A stretch of DNA of 48,130 nucleotides, taken from NCBI GenBank assembly GCA_022787565.1, contig JALFVN010000052.1, positions 1 through 48,130 on the forward strand, written 5' to 3'. Below, piece after piece: positions 7,638 to 16,105 of this stretch (positions within the stretch are counted from its first letter, which is position 1; each line of letters starts with the position of its first letter). The position numbers and the translations under genes were made by a program. The notes under the pieces are model-generated. The model searched no databases and was not told the origin of the DNA. It saw only the letters and a program-made list of their open reading frames with translations. The stretch comes from Clostridiales bacterium. GTDB lineage: Bacteria; Bacillota; Clostridia; Oscillospirales; Oscillospiraceae.

Positions 7638-8258
7638 TCAGGTTTTGATCCCCAGCTTCTGATAGATCTCTTTCCGGTTCTTCTCGGCGTTTTCACCGAT
7701 ATCCTTGTAGATGCTGTGGCCGTGGGCGTCCATGGACACGAACATGGGCCCGTAGTTTTTCACGCGCAGCTTGAGCATGTTATCGGCCCAGCTGGTGTGG
7801 CTCTCCGGCCAGTATTCCTTTTCCAGACACTCCACCTTTTCCGTGTAGATGGCGGAGCAGCCTCCTACCAGCGCCAGATACACACAGCCGCAGTCCTCCA
7901 TAGCGTCCAGGGTATGCTGATCCATACCGCCCTTGCCCATCACGGCGCGGATGCCGGTTTTACGGATAAAATCCCCGGTCAGACCGTTGAATTTGGAGCT
8001 TGTCGTGGTTCCGATGGCGCGGAAATCATAGCTTCCGTCTTCCCGACGGCGGAATATGGTGCCGGTATGATACATAATACCACCTTCCAGCTCCATTGGC
8101 AACGCTTCACCGGCGTCGACCATGTCCATGATCCGGGTAAAATGATCGGCGTACATCATGGTGTAAAGATCCCCCGTGATATATACCACATCGTCGATCT
8201 CCAGCGCTTCAATGTCCTCTTTTTTCAGAGGCGTAGTCAAATATACGGTTTTCGGCAT
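7638..8258 (-). CDS. Class I fumarate hydratase, beta subunit (Fe-S hydro-lyase beta domain)
   Basis: A 206-residue protein equivalent to the C-terminal domain of class I fumarases and to the beta subunit of L(+)-tartrate dehydratase. Typical segments are VYITGDLYTMMYADHF, GIMYHTGTIFRR, GTTTSSKFNGLT and AVMGKGGMD, which shape the substrate pocket. With the alpha subunit it interconverts fumarate and malate (or acts on a related hydroxy-diacid) using a [4Fe-4S] cluster. The stop of the alpha gene lies 13 bp upstream, and GAGGTGA precedes its ATG. Oxygen lability fits the anaerobic setting. Fumarase and tartrate dehydratase cannot be separated by eye. Confidence 0.9.
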   Translation of the reverse strand: MPKTVYLTTPLKKEDIEALEIDDVVYITGDLYTMMYADHFTRIMDMVDAGEALPMELEGGIMYHTGTIFRRREDGSYDFRAIGTTTSSKFNGLTGDFIRKTGIRAVMGKGGMDQHTLDAMEDCGCVYLALVGGCSAIYTEKVECLEKEYWPESHTSWADNMLKLRVKNYGPMFVSMDAHGHSIYKDIGENAEKNRKEIYQKLGIKT

Positions 8259-8271
8259 GATCTCACCTCAC

Positions 8272-9156
8272 TCAGCACGGGATCTGTTCCACGCGACCGT
8301 CGGCATAAACGCGGCACTTCGCCTTGCGTCCGGGCCAGCAGTTCACATTTACCGCCACAGGCAGCCATGGCTTATGGGAACCGGAGGTCTCAATATTGAC
8401 GCCGATCACCGTGGTATCGCCGCCTACACCCATAGGTCCAATCTGGCTCATGTTCAGCGCATCCTTCAGCTCCTGTTCCAGCCGGGCCAGGTCAGGGCGG
8501 GGATTCGGCCGGTCAATCGGACGGGCGGAAGCCACCGTGGCCAGGCGGGCCACTTCTTCCAGCGGACCGCCGATCCCCACGCCCACGATCAGGGGCGGGC
8601 AGGGATTGGAGCCTGCACGCAGGACGGAATCCACCACAAATTTTTTCACACCCTCAACGCCGGCTGAAGGAGGAAGGAAGGCGAGCGTACCCCAGAAGCC
8701 GGAGCCTGCGCCCTTGGGCATGGCCATGATCTCCATATAATCCAGCCCCTCCTCCAGTTCGATATGCAGCAGGGGGACATTGACGCCGGTGTTGTCGCAG
8801 CGGTCCTCTCTGGTCAGTGGATCCACCACCATGGGCCTCATGGGGAACTCCCCCATGGTAAGCTCATGCAGGGCCTCGTCAAAAGCATCCCGGAGACTGC
8901 CGTAGTAGGGAAAGCCCAGGGAAGTGCGGATAAAAAAGGTAGGCACGCCGGTATCCTGGCAGATCACCGTATGGTTGCGGGTAGCCGTCAGGGCGTTTTC
9001 AATGAGGATATCCAGGTATTGTTTTGCCCGAACGCCGGTTTCCGCAGCGCGGGCGGCCTGCAGCGCATTGATCACATCAGGCTGTATCTCCGTAAGAGAA
9101 CGAATCCAAACCGCTTTTATGGCTTCTTTCAGTTGTTCTTTGGAAAGCTCGTTCAT
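8272..9156 (-). CDS. Class I fumarate hydratase, alpha subunit (Fe-S hydro-lyase alpha domain)
   Basis: A 294-residue protein with the Fe-S hydro-lyase alpha signature. Three separated cysteines lie in the expected segments: ICQDTGVPTF (about residues 64-73), DRCDNTGVNVP (about 112-122) and NPCPPLIVGVGIGG (about 190-203); these ligate the [4Fe-4S] cluster whose free iron binds substrate. It forms the first half of the two-subunit fumarase/tartrate dehydratase encoded with 7638-8258. AAGGAGC lies upstream of the ATG. The gene follows the TctCBA transporter genes on the same strand, separated by the hairpin at 9194-9233, so it is probably read partly from the transporter promoter. The pairing suggests that the imported acid enters or leaves metabolism through fumarate/malate. 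Confidence 0.9.
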   Translation of the reverse strand: MNELSKEQLKEAIKAVWIRSLTEIQPDVINALQAARAAETGVRAKQYLDILIENALTATRNHTVICQDTGVPTFFIRTSLGFPYYGSLRDAFDEALHELTMGEFPMRPMVVDPLTREDRCDNTGVNVPLLHIELEEGLDYMEIMAMPKGAGSGFWGTLAFLPPSAGVEGVKKFVVDSVLRAGSNPCPPLIVGVGIGGPLEEVARLATVASARPIDRPNPRPDLARLEQELKDALNMSQIGPMGVGGDTTVIGVNIETSGSHKPWLPVAVNVNCWPGRKAKCRVYADGRVEQIPC

Positions 9157-9193
9157 AACAAGCTCCTTTCATTAAAAGCAATCTTATTGTACT

Positions 9194-9233
9194 AAGAAAA
9201 CAGTGAAAAAACAATGTTTTTCACTGTTTTCTT
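9194..9233 (-). terminator. Stem-loop between tctA and the fumarase genes
   Basis: A 17-bp perfect stem (arms 9194-9210 and 9217-9233, loop ACAATG) with A/T-rich outer ends. It starts about 18 bp past the tctA stop and leaves 38 bp before the fumarase alpha start. It may be a leaky terminator or an mRNA-stabilising structure. There is no long T run beyond the stem. Confidence 0.6.
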
Positions 9234-9250
9234 AAAGGTTAACAAGCTGT

Positions 9251-10744
9251 TCAGCAATCAGTGGGTCTGGCTTTACGCTCTCTGTTTTTCTTTGTTGGCA
9301 GCGTATCGCGCAAGGCCACAAACAGGATGGAGGCCAGAGCGATGAGCAGGAACACAAGACAGATCGGCTTCTGTACGAAAATGCTGTAGCTGCCGTTGGA
9401 GATGACCATGGCGCGGCGGAAGTTCGTCTCGATAGTTGCGCCGAGAATAATGCCCAGCAGAGCCGGCGCGGCAGGAATTCCGCCAAGAGTAAACAGGAAG
9501 CCCACAATACCCATGACCAGGGCCGTCTGCATATCGAAGACCTTGTTGCCGGAGGCAAAGGAGCCGATGAAGCAAAGCAGCATGACGCTGGGCAGGAGGA
9601 TGTCGTTGGGAATCTTGATTACGTGCATGAACAGGCGTGTGCCGGCAAGGCCCAGAATGATCATCAGCACGTTGCAGATCAGCAGCATGGAGTAAATACC
9701 GGTGACGACCTCCGGGCTGTTCTGGAACAGCAGAGGGCCGGGCGTCAGCCCCTGGATGGTCAATGCGCCCATGAGCACGGCCGTAATGGTGTCGCCGGGG
9801 ATACCGAGAGTCAGCAGGGGAACCAGCGCGCCGCCGGTAACGCCGTTGTTGGCAGTTTCTGCGGCAAACAGGCCCTCGTAAGCGCCGGTACCGAACTTTT
9901 CAGGATTTTTGGAGGCGCGGCGGGCCTCATTGTAAGCAAGAAAGGCCGCGATACCGCCGCCTGTGGCGGGGACAATGCCAACGAACGTGCCGATCAGGGC
10001 GGAACGAATCATATTGGGGATGTTGTGGACAATTTCTTTTGCGGGAACAAGCTTGGTGGAGACCTCGGTGGACTCCATATCCACATGCTTTACCGAATCC
10101 ACTGCCTTGTTGATGACCTCTGTCAGCGCAAAGAGACCGATCAGAGCAGAGACGGTCTGGATGCCGCCCAGCATGGACTTGGTATAGGCGAAACGGCTCA
10201 TTCCGCCGATCTGGTCCACACCGACAGTGCTGATCATCAGGCCAAAGCAGCAGCTGAAAATGCCTTTGGAAATGCTCTTGGCGCAGAAACTGGCAACCAT
10301 GCTCAGTCCGAAAACGCCAATGGCAAAATACTCTGCGGGGCCGAAAGCAAGGGCAACCTTGGCGATCTGACCGGCCAGACAGATGAGAACCACATTGGAG
10401 AAGAGGCCGCCGAAGCCGGAAGCAATACAGGCTGTGGAAAGGGCCTCAGACGCACGGCCGGAACGGGCCAGAGGATAGCCGTCAAGCACCGTGGCAACGG
10501 CCTGGGGAGTACCGGGGGTACGGATCAGAATGGCAGCGATGGAGCCGCCGTAAGTACCGCCGACATAGATGCCCAACAGCAGCGCGAAGGAGGGAATAGG
10601 CTCCATACTGAAGGTTATGGGCAAAAGCAGCGCAACGCCCATGGTAGGAGTCAGGCCGGGCAGCGCGCCGATGACGATACCGGCGCCCACGCCTAACAGA
10701 CAGATCAGAATATTGGAAAATGTGAGGATAGAAGAGAAATCCAT
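9251..10744 (-). CDS. Tripartite tricarboxylate transporter, large permease TctA
   Basis: A 497-residue integral membrane protein with about 12 segments. It carries the TctA hallmark G-A-L-P-G-L-T-P (about residues 25-32) and, in the second half, the matching G-I-V-P-A-T-G-G-G-I-A segment with the LLTLGIPGD loop. TctA is the transport channel of secondary, cation-driven tricarboxylate/dicarboxylate uptake systems that use an extracytoplasmic binding protein. The start at 10744 was chosen because GGGAGG lies just upstream; an in-frame upstream start would overlap tctB more. It is the last gene of tctC-tctB-tctA. Substrates of the family include citrate, tartrate, aconitate and aromatic acids, so the cargo cannot be named. 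Confidence 0.92.
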   Translation of the reverse strand: MDFSSILTFSNILICLLGVGAGIVIGALPGLTPTMGVALLLPITFSMEPIPSFALLLGIYVGGTYGGSIAAILIRTPGTPQAVATVLDGYPLARSGRASEALSTACIASGFGGLFSNVVLICLAGQIAKVALAFGPAEYFAIGVFGLSMVASFCAKSISKGIFSCCFGLMISTVGVDQIGGMSRFAYTKSMLGGIQTVSALIGLFALTEVINKAVDSVKHVDMESTEVSTKLVPAKEIVHNIPNMIRSALIGTFVGIVPATGGGIAAFLAYNEARRASKNPEKFGTGAYEGLFAAETANNGVTGGALVPLLTLGIPGDTITAVLMGALTIQGLTPGPLLFQNSPEVVTGIYSMLLICNVLMIILGLAGTRLFMHVIKIPNDILLPSVMLLCFIGSFASGNKVFDMQTALVMGIVGFLFTLGGIPAAPALLGIILGATIETNFRRAMVISNGSYSIFVQKPICLVFLLIALASILFVALRDTLPTKKNRERKARPTDC

Positions 10745-10763
10745 ACTTTGTCTGCCTCCCTTC

Positions 10764-11276
10764 TCAGAACAGATCAACTACATACTGCAGCACGCCCATG
10801 GGCAGATTGGTCTGCAGCAGATAGTAGAAAGCCAGATACAGCGCCACAGGCAGGACGATGCTCATGATGACCATCAGTACCCATCTGCGGTTTCCGAAAA
10901 TGACCATCAGGGCAAAGTAGGCCAGGATGGACGAGAGAATATAGCCCAGGGGCTTGAAAAGGAGAAGATAGGCCAGGCAGTCCAGAATGGTCAGGAGTCC
11001 GCGAAGATAGCCTTTTTTCTCCTGTGCAGTCAAAGGATCACGGACATCAGGCTTGACAATGGCTTCGATCAGCATGATAAGCGACATGATGATTGCCAGA
11101 ACAGATACGATAGTGGGGAAAAAAGAGGCAGAGACCAGCATATAGCTGGCAGTCAGGTTGGGATAGGTCCTGGATGCAACAAGGCAGAGGACGGAGAAGA
11201 TCAGACAGGGTATCGCCGTCAGAATCCCTTTATTGATGCGCATGCCCTTTTTTTCTTCTGAGGTTTTTTCAGGCAT
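10764..11276 (-). CDS. Tripartite tricarboxylate transporter, small subunit TctB
   Basis: A 170-residue protein with four hydrophobic segments, as expected for TctB (about 140-170 residues). It has no catalytic motif; it associates with TctA in the membrane and is needed for uptake. The gene ends 19 bp before the tctA start. Between it and the tctC stop lies a 14-bp stem-loop (11301-11335), a layout that often lets the binding-protein transcript exceed that of the membrane subunits. Assignment depends on size, topology and position between tctC and tctA, since TctB sequences are weakly conserved. Confidence 0.85.
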   Translation of the reverse strand: MPEKTSEEKKGMRINKGILTAIPCLIFSVLCLVASRTYPNLTASYMLVSASFFPTIVSVLAIIMSLIMLIEAIVKPDVRDPLTAQEKKGYLRGLLTILDCLAYLLLFKPLGYILSSILAYFALMVIFGNRRWVLMVIMSIVLPVALYLAFYYLLQTNLPMGVLQYVVDLF

Positions 11277-11300
11277 AATCTTTTTCCTTTCTGTAAAGGT

Positions 11301-11335
11301 GCAGCCCGAAGCCGCTGCAAACGGCTTCGGGCTGC
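11301..11335 (-). promoter_or_regulatory. Stem-loop in the tctC-tctB gap
   Basis: A perfect 14-bp GC-rich stem (GCAGCCCGAAGCCG / CGGCTTCGGGCTGC, 7-nt loop). It has no T run of more than two or three bases, so it is more likely an mRNA 3'-end protector or attenuator than a full terminator. It would favour a high ratio of binding protein to permease. Confidence 0.65.
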
Positions 11336-11381
11336 GAATTGCAGATTCAGTATAAAGCCGTACGGGGACGAATCAGGTGAA

Positions 11382-12431
11382 TCACTCGGTCAGTGCGCCG
11401 CCGGCGATCAGAGCGCCTTTGATCACATCCCAGTAGCCCTGAATGGTTGCCTGGCAAGTCTCAAAGTCTTCGAAAGCGATCTGGATGCCCAGGTCGTACA
11501 GGCTCTGTGCAACTGCCTCGTCGGCGAGGCACTCGCTGATGGCGTCAGAGAGGATCTGTGCAACTGCGGGATCGGTGTCCTGGCCTGCCCAGATGCCGTA
11601 CCAGGTGTTGTAGGGATCCACGTTGTAGTCGACCATGGAGGGAGCATCCTCACCGGCAAAGGCGGAAGGAGCGGAGACAGCCAGCAGGGTCATGTCGCCG
11701 GACTGCAGGTACTGAGCAGCGCCGGAGTAGGGAACGCAGAGGGCGTCAACATGGCCGCCCAGAACCTCGGTGATGGAGGTTGCGGTACCGTCGGTGGGAA
11801 CGTTGGTGATCTGGATGCCCAGCTCGTTGGCGACGTTCAGCACTGCCAGGTGTGCGGAGGTGAACTGGCCGGGAACAGCATAGGTCAGCTCGCCGGGGTG
11901 TTCCTTAGCATAGGCGATGAAGTCATCCATGGTCTGGATTCCCTTGCTGTTGTTGCTGGCAACGCAGAGAGCAACTGCGGAGATACCGACAATGCAGACG
12001 GGAGTGCCGGCCTCGTCAAGACCATAGGTGGTGTTGCCCATCAGGACCTGAGTAATGGGAGAACCCGGCTGGTCGAACATCAGGGTGTAGCCGTCGTTGC
12101 CGCGGGAGAGCATCTCGGTGCGGCCAACAACGCCGCTGCCGCCGGTAACATTTTCAACCACAACGCTGACGCCCAGCTTCTCGGACAGAGCATCTGCCAG
12201 AACGCGTGCAGCCAGGTCGGTATCGCCGCCGGCACCGTAGCCGACGATGATGGTGATGTTCTTCTTGGGCCAATCCAGCTTGGGAGCTTCAGACTCTTCA
12301 GCGGGAGCTGCGGACTCTGCGGGGGCTGCGGACTCTGCGGGAGCTGCGGACTCTGCGGGGGCGCTGTTTCCACATGCGGCCAGAGCGAAGATCATGCACA
12401 TGCAGAGAATAACTGCCAAAATCTTTTTCAT
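11382..12431 (-). CDS. Tripartite tricarboxylate transporter, binding lipoprotein TctC
   Basis: A 349-residue secreted protein of the TctC/Bug family. The N-terminus (MKKILAVILCMCMIFALAACG) is a lipoprotein signal with lipobox A-A-C at about residue 20, so the mature protein is anchored outside the membrane. A low-complexity linker of Ala-Pro-Glu-Ser repeats (about residues 24-46) leads to the two-lobed binding domain, which begins at KNITIIVGYGAGGDTDLAAR, the usual Bug opening; GGSGVVGR follows. It captures a carboxylate and delivers it to TctAB. ATG at 12431 was chosen because it begins the signal peptide and has AAAGG upstream. It is the first gene of the operon, behind the GATAT-type operator region. 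Confidence 0.92.
   Translation of the reverse strand: MKKILAVILCMCMIFALAACGNSAPAESAAPAESAAPAESAAPAEESEAPKLDWPKKNITIIVGYGAGGDTDLAARVLADALSEKLGVSVVVENVTGGSGVVGRTEMLSRGNDGYTLMFDQPGSPITQVLMGNTTYGLDEAGTPVCIVGISAVALCVASNNSKGIQTMDDFIAYAKEHPGELTYAVPGQFTSAHLAVLNVANELGIQITNVPTDGTATSITEVLGGHVDALCVPYSGAAQYLQSGDMTLLAVSAPSAFAGEDAPSMVDYNVDPYNTWYGIWAGQDTDPAVAQILSDAISECLADEAVAQSLYDLGIQIAFEDFETCQATIQGYWDVIKGALIAGGALTE
12292..12366 (-). repeat. 18-bp tandem repeat in the tctC linker
   Basis: About three and a half copies of an 18-bp unit (GACTCTGCGGGRGCTGCG on the plus strand) with a 21-bp divergent first copy. It encodes the Ala-Ala-Pro-Ala-Glu-Ser spacer between the lipid anchor and the binding domain. Copy number is likely to vary between strains by slippage, in steps of six residues and without breaking the frame. 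Confidence 0.8.
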
Positions 12432-12551
12432 TTCTTTTTTTCCTTTCTTTTTTTGATTTTGTTCATGGGCAGCCGGGATTATTCCGGACAGCCAAACCAA
12501 TCTGATAAAATTAAAACATATTTTTGTATGTTGTATCAATTAGTTATATTT

Positions 12552-12596
12552 GATATGAAATATCGAATTACTTGATATTTTATATCGTTCAATATC
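12552..12596 (-). promoter_or_regulatory. Tandem GATAT/ATATC operators upstream of tctC
   Basis: Two copies of GATAT-N3-ATATC lie at 12552-12564 and 12574-12586, their starts 22 bp (two helical turns) apart, followed by another ATATC at 12592-12596. They sit 120-165 bp upstream of the tctC start, in an AT-rich gap that also holds a TTGATA hexamer on the minus strand near 12537. The same half-sites occur at the other LysR-controlled starts (21141-21176 and 25843-25864). Confidence 0.55.
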
Positions 12597-14057
12597 TTAC
12601 AGTTTCATGGACCCTGTGTTCAGGAACCGTTCATGCCAGGACAGAGCTTTGCTGAGCACATGGGGCGTATGTCCGCCGGCAGTACGGCAGGCCTCTTCAA
12701 AGTACTCGCGCAGCATGGGACGGTAGTCCGGGTGAGCGCAGTTTTCAATAATGGCCTCAGCGCGCTGGCGGGGCGTTTTCCAGCGGAGGTCAGCAACGCC
12801 ATACTCCGTCACAATCACGTCCACATCGTGCTCCGTATGGTCCACATGGCTGACCATCGGCACGATGCAGGAAATGTCTCCGTTTTTGGCAAGCGAGCCG
12901 GTGGAGAAGATGGTAAGCCCCGCATTGCGGGCAAAATCTCCGCTTCCCCCGATGCCGTTCATGATCTTGCTGCCCATAACATGGGTGGAGTTCACGTTGC
13001 CGTAGATATCCACCTCGATGGGCGTATTCATGGAGATCAGCTGCAGGCGGCGCACGACCTCCGGGTTGTTGGCGATCTCCTGGGGACGGATAACAATGCG
13101 CTCACGGTAATAATCAATATTGCCGTACAGCTCCTCCTGCATCTCCCTGGAGAGGGAGAGAGCAGTGGTGGAAGCCTGAGCAATCACGCCGTCTCTGACC
13201 AGCTTCAGCGCGCTGTCCTGCATAACCTCGGTATACATGCTCAGGCCGCGGAAATCCCTTCCCAGGCCGCTGAGCACCGCGTTGGCCACATTGCCCACGC
13301 CGGATTGGATGGGACGCAGGTTTTGGGGCTGTCTTCCCGCCTCCACTTCCGCCTTCAGAAAGCCCACAATGTTTTCCGAGATCTGTACGGAGATATCGTC
13401 CGGTTCCTTGAAGTGGGGATAGCTGCCGCTGTCGCCCGTCAGGACAATGGCGGCAATTTTATCCGCCCTGCAGGGAATGTAAGGCAGCCCGATCCTGTCG
13501 GATGCACTGCGGATAGGGATCACATCGTCACCCACGGTGAAGATATCGTGCATACCGTAAAGTGCGTCGGGAAGATCCTGGTTCAGTTCAAGAATCACCC
13601 TGTCGGCCATGCGGACAAAACTGTCCGTAGCGCCTACGGAGGCTGTGGGAATAATGCCGTCTTCGGTCAGCGCGGAGCATTCCACGATGGCCCAGTCCAG
13701 CCTGGGCCCCACACCTCTGTTGACCATCATGGGAAGATGGCTCAGGTGGAAATCCTCATAACCTACCTGTCCGGCGTTGATGGCATTGCGCAGCGCCTTG
13801 TCGCTTTGATAGGGCGCGCGGAAAGCCACCAAACCTGCACGGGTCAGTTCCCCGTCCAGCTCATCGCCCACGGAAGCGCCGGTAAGTACCGTCAGCTTGT
13901 CTGCCCGGCCAAGTCCGGCAATGGCCTTGGGGACCTGGGTGGGATAGCCCACCAGCGTAAAGCCGGAAAAGCCAATGCAGCTTCCCGGCTGCACAAGAGC
14001 AGCTGCCTCCTCGGCAGTCATAATGTGTTTTCTTAGTATATCAGGTATGTACTTCAT
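12597..14057 (-). CDS. CoA transferase of the acetyl-CoA hydrolase/transferase family
   Basis: A 486-residue protein matching the Cat1/AarC-type family (about 480-510 residues) that swaps CoA between acids such as succinate, acetate, butyrate or 4-hydroxybutyrate. Visible landmarks are GSCIGFSGFT near the N-terminus (about 27-36), the glycine-rich QSGVGNVANAVLSGL segment (about 254-268), and the C-terminal IVTEYGVADLRWKTPRQRA (about 428-446), characteristic of the family. The catalytic glutamate was not mapped. ATG at 14057 follows GGTGAT; an in-frame TTG six bases upstream is the alternative. It lies 6 bp after the transporter gene at 14064 and is the last gene of the long minus-strand catabolic operon. 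Confidence 0.88.
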   Translation of the reverse strand: MKYIPDILRKHIMTAEEAAALVQPGSCIGFSGFTLVGYPTQVPKAIAGLGRADKLTVLTGASVGDELDGELTRAGLVAFRAPYQSDKALRNAINAGQVGYEDFHLSHLPMMVNRGVGPRLDWAIVECSALTEDGIIPTASVGATDSFVRMADRVILELNQDLPDALYGMHDIFTVGDDVIPIRSASDRIGLPYIPCRADKIAAIVLTGDSGSYPHFKEPDDISVQISENIVGFLKAEVEAGRQPQNLRPIQSGVGNVANAVLSGLGRDFRGLSMYTEVMQDSALKLVRDGVIAQASTTALSLSREMQEELYGNIDYYRERIVIRPQEIANNPEVVRRLQLISMNTPIEVDIYGNVNSTHVMGSKIMNGIGGSGDFARNAGLTIFSTGSLAKNGDISCIVPMVSHVDHTEHDVDVIVTEYGVADLRWKTPRQRAEAIIENCAHPDYRPMLREYFEEACRTAGGHTPHVLSKALSWHERFLNTGSMKL

Positions 14058-14063
14058 AAGCAA

Positions 14064-15227
14064 TCACCAAAGCAGTGCCATAAATTGGGAACCCAGTACC
14101 ACGCAGATCAGGGCAAAGGGGTAAGTGGCTGCGTAAGAGGCCGCCACATCCTCCGAACCGCAGAGGCTGATCAGCGCGCCCAGAGCCGGTGTAGAGGTCA
14201 TGCCGCCGCAAACGGAGCCCAGAGTGGTAAGGGTATCCAGTCGGATCAGTTTGGCCAGCAGGCAGGCCAGGATCATGGGGATCATGGTGACAAGGATGCC
14301 CAGAAGGAAAAGCTTTACGCCCTGTGCCATCAGCACCTCCAGGAAGCCGGCGCCGGCCTCGGTTCCCGCGCCCAGCAGGAACAGACACAGACCCAGTTCG
14401 CGCATCACCTTCATGGTGGAGGACGGCGCCGTAAGAGAAACCCTGCCGATGTGGCCGAAATGGCCCACGATCAGTCCCACAAACAGCGGGCCGCCCGCCG
14501 TTCCCAGCGAGAAGCTCATGCCGCCGGGCAGGGGAATATTGACCATGCCCAGCAGGATGCCGAATACTACTGTAAAAGCCAGGGGAAGCAGGCCAAAGGG
14601 TTCCAGACTAAGGTAGTGGTCAGGCTTGTCCTCGCCCTCCTCAGCGTTGCCGATTTCCGCACCGTGCAGACTCTCATGCAGCTGCTTTGTGGCCTCGGGC
14701 ACATTGCAGTGAACAATTTTGGGAAAAAGCTGAACAAAGAGCACCACGCCCACAACGCCGAAGGGGTAGGCAATTCCGTATCCAACAGACGCCAGCGAAG
14801 CGGTCTCCACGCCGCGGGCTGCCAGTACGGAGCTGGTAGCTTCCGTTGCTGCGGCCAGGCCGGGCGTAGAGGTCAGTGCGCCGGTAAAGATACCGATGGC
14901 CAGGTCAAAGCTCACATTCATCAGCTTCCCTGCAGCAACGGTGATCAGCGAGCCGCTGACAACGATCACAACGCCCAGGAGCAGGAAAGCATAGACTTTC
15001 TTTTTAAAATTGCGGAAAAAAACAGGCCCGGCGATCATACCGACCGAACCCACAAAGATGGCCAGTCCGAAATTTTTTACAATTGCGGGAATGGTCACGC
15101 CGAAGTGTCCGAACACAAGGGCCACAAGCAGGATGCCCGAGGTGCCCAGAGAAAGGCCTTTGATGGATACGGATCCCAGCAGATAGCCGAGTAAAACGAT
15201 CAGAAAAATTGCCAGAAAACTATTCAT
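14064..15227 (-). CDS. AspT/YidE-YbjL-type membrane exchanger
   Basis: A 387-residue membrane protein with about ten segments in two repeats. Each repeat has the ALTSTPGLAA / GMTSTPALGA type motif (about residues 117-126 and 345-354) seen in the aspartate:alanine exchanger family and its YidE/YbjL relatives. It is shorter than canonical AspT (about 540-560 residues) because it lacks the central cytoplasmic TrkA-C domains; only a short charged stretch (about 178-200) separates the halves. It probably exchanges a carboxylate substrate for a product of the pathway. GGGAGG-type ribosome site before ATG. Neighbours are the HpaI-type aldolase upstream and the CoA transferase 6 bp downstream. Confidence 0.75.
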   Translation of the reverse strand: MNSFLAIFLIVLLGYLLGSVSIKGLSLGTSGILLVALVFGHFGVTIPAIVKNFGLAIFVGSVGMIAGPVFFRNFKKKVYAFLLLGVVIVVSGSLITVAAGKLMNVSFDLAIGIFTGALTSTPGLAAATEATSSVLAARGVETASLASVGYGIAYPFGVVGVVLFVQLFPKIVHCNVPEATKQLHESLHGAEIGNAEEGEDKPDHYLSLEPFGLLPLAFTVVFGILLGMVNIPLPGGMSFSLGTAGGPLFVGLIVGHFGHIGRVSLTAPSSTMKVMRELGLCLFLLGAGTEAGAGFLEVLMAQGVKLFLLGILVTMIPMILACLLAKLIRLDTLTTLGSVCGGMTSTPALGALISLCGSEDVAASYAATYPFALICVVLGSQFMALLW

Positions 15228-15256
15228 GTGGGAGGAACCTCTCTTGTTATTAAGTT

Positions 15257-15284
15257 CGTGCCGCCTTTTTTATCGGGCGGCACG
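15257..15284 (-). promoter_or_regulatory. Stem-loop in the aldolase-exchanger gap
   Basis: A 9-bp GC-rich stem (CGTGCCGCC / GGCGGCACG) with a 10-nt loop in the 68-bp gap between the aldolase stop and the exchanger start. It lacks a 3' T run on the minus strand outside the loop; likely an mRNA-processing or attenuation structure within the operon. Confidence 0.5.
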
Positions 15285-15295
15285 TCAAATCAGGC

Positions 15296-16081
15296 TCAAT
15301 TGTTACGATAGGGTTCGAATTGTGCAACGGTGGATTTCAGGCTCTTGGCAAAGAGACCGGCGTCTGAACTGTACAGAATGTAGCGTGCACCGCTCTGGAT
15401 ATACATCTCCATATCTGCCGGGCCGCCCACGGCAATTCCGCCGGCCTTGCCGTACTTTTCTGCCGTCTGGATGACTCGCTGGGCGATCTCCACCACTCTG
15501 GGATCCTTGGATTTTCCGGGAATGCCCAGAGACTGGCTCATATCCGCAGGGCCTACAAAGACCACGTCGATCTGAGGGATCTGGCAGATCTCCTCAACGG
15601 CGTCTGCCATCTCCTTGTTTTCAATGTGGACAACAACAAGGCTCTTCTCGTTGGCTGCCTCCACATAGGGCTTCGCCGCCTCGTTCCAGAATCCGAACAT
15701 GGCATTGCGGGTGCCGCGGGAAAGGCCGCGGGTACCCAGCGGGAAATACTTGGCGGAGGCTGCGCTCTCGCGGAACTGCTCCACGCTGGTCATGTTGGGG
15801 ATCTGCACACCCACGGCGCCGCTGTCCAGCGCGTGGAAAATGTGCTCCTCAGAGGCTGAGGGCACGCGCACGATGGTGGAAAGATCCACATTCTCGGCGG
15901 TGCGGATAATGTTTTCAACGCTCTCATAGCCGATGGGAGAATGCTCGCAGTCCGCCACGATAAAGTCAAAGCCGGCCCAGCCCAGCATCTCCAGGGCGAT
16001 GGGACTGTTCATTTTATAGAAGGTGCCGAAAACCGTCTCATGGTTTTTCAGCCGCTCCTTCAATGATCTGCTTACAGCCAT
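15296..16081 (-). CDS. HpaI/HpcH-type class II aldolase
   Basis: A 261-residue TIM-barrel enzyme of the HpcH/HpaI family, whose members cleave 4-hydroxy-2-oxo acids (for example 2,4-dihydroxyhept-2-ene-1,7-dioate or 2-keto-3-deoxy sugar acids) to pyruvate and an aldehyde. Key segments: D-C-E-H-S-P at 44-49 with the catalytic base His47, VRVP at 71-74, the metal ligand Glu154 in HIENKE, and the second ligand Asp180 in VGPADMS. ATG at 16081 is placed 8 bases from GGAAGGAG; a TTG six bases upstream would crowd that site. It is 24 bp downstream of the cupin gene. Its presence implies that the pathway forms a hydroxy-oxo acid that is split by retro-aldol cleavage. Confidence 0.88.
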   Translation of the reverse strand: MAVSRSLKERLKNHETVFGTFYKMNSPIALEMLGWAGFDFIVADCEHSPIGYESVENIIRTAENVDLSTIVRVPSASEEHIFHALDSGAVGVQIPNMTSVEQFRESAASAKYFPLGTRGLSRGTRNAMFGFWNEAAKPYVEAANEKSLVVVHIENKEMADAVEEICQIPQIDVVFVGPADMSQSLGIPGKSKDPRVVEIAQRVIQTAEKYGKAGGIAVGGPADMEMYIQSGARYILYSSDAGLFAKSLKSTVAQFEPYRNN

Positions 16082-16105
16082 AAACAAACTCCTTCCGGAC
16101 TGTCC

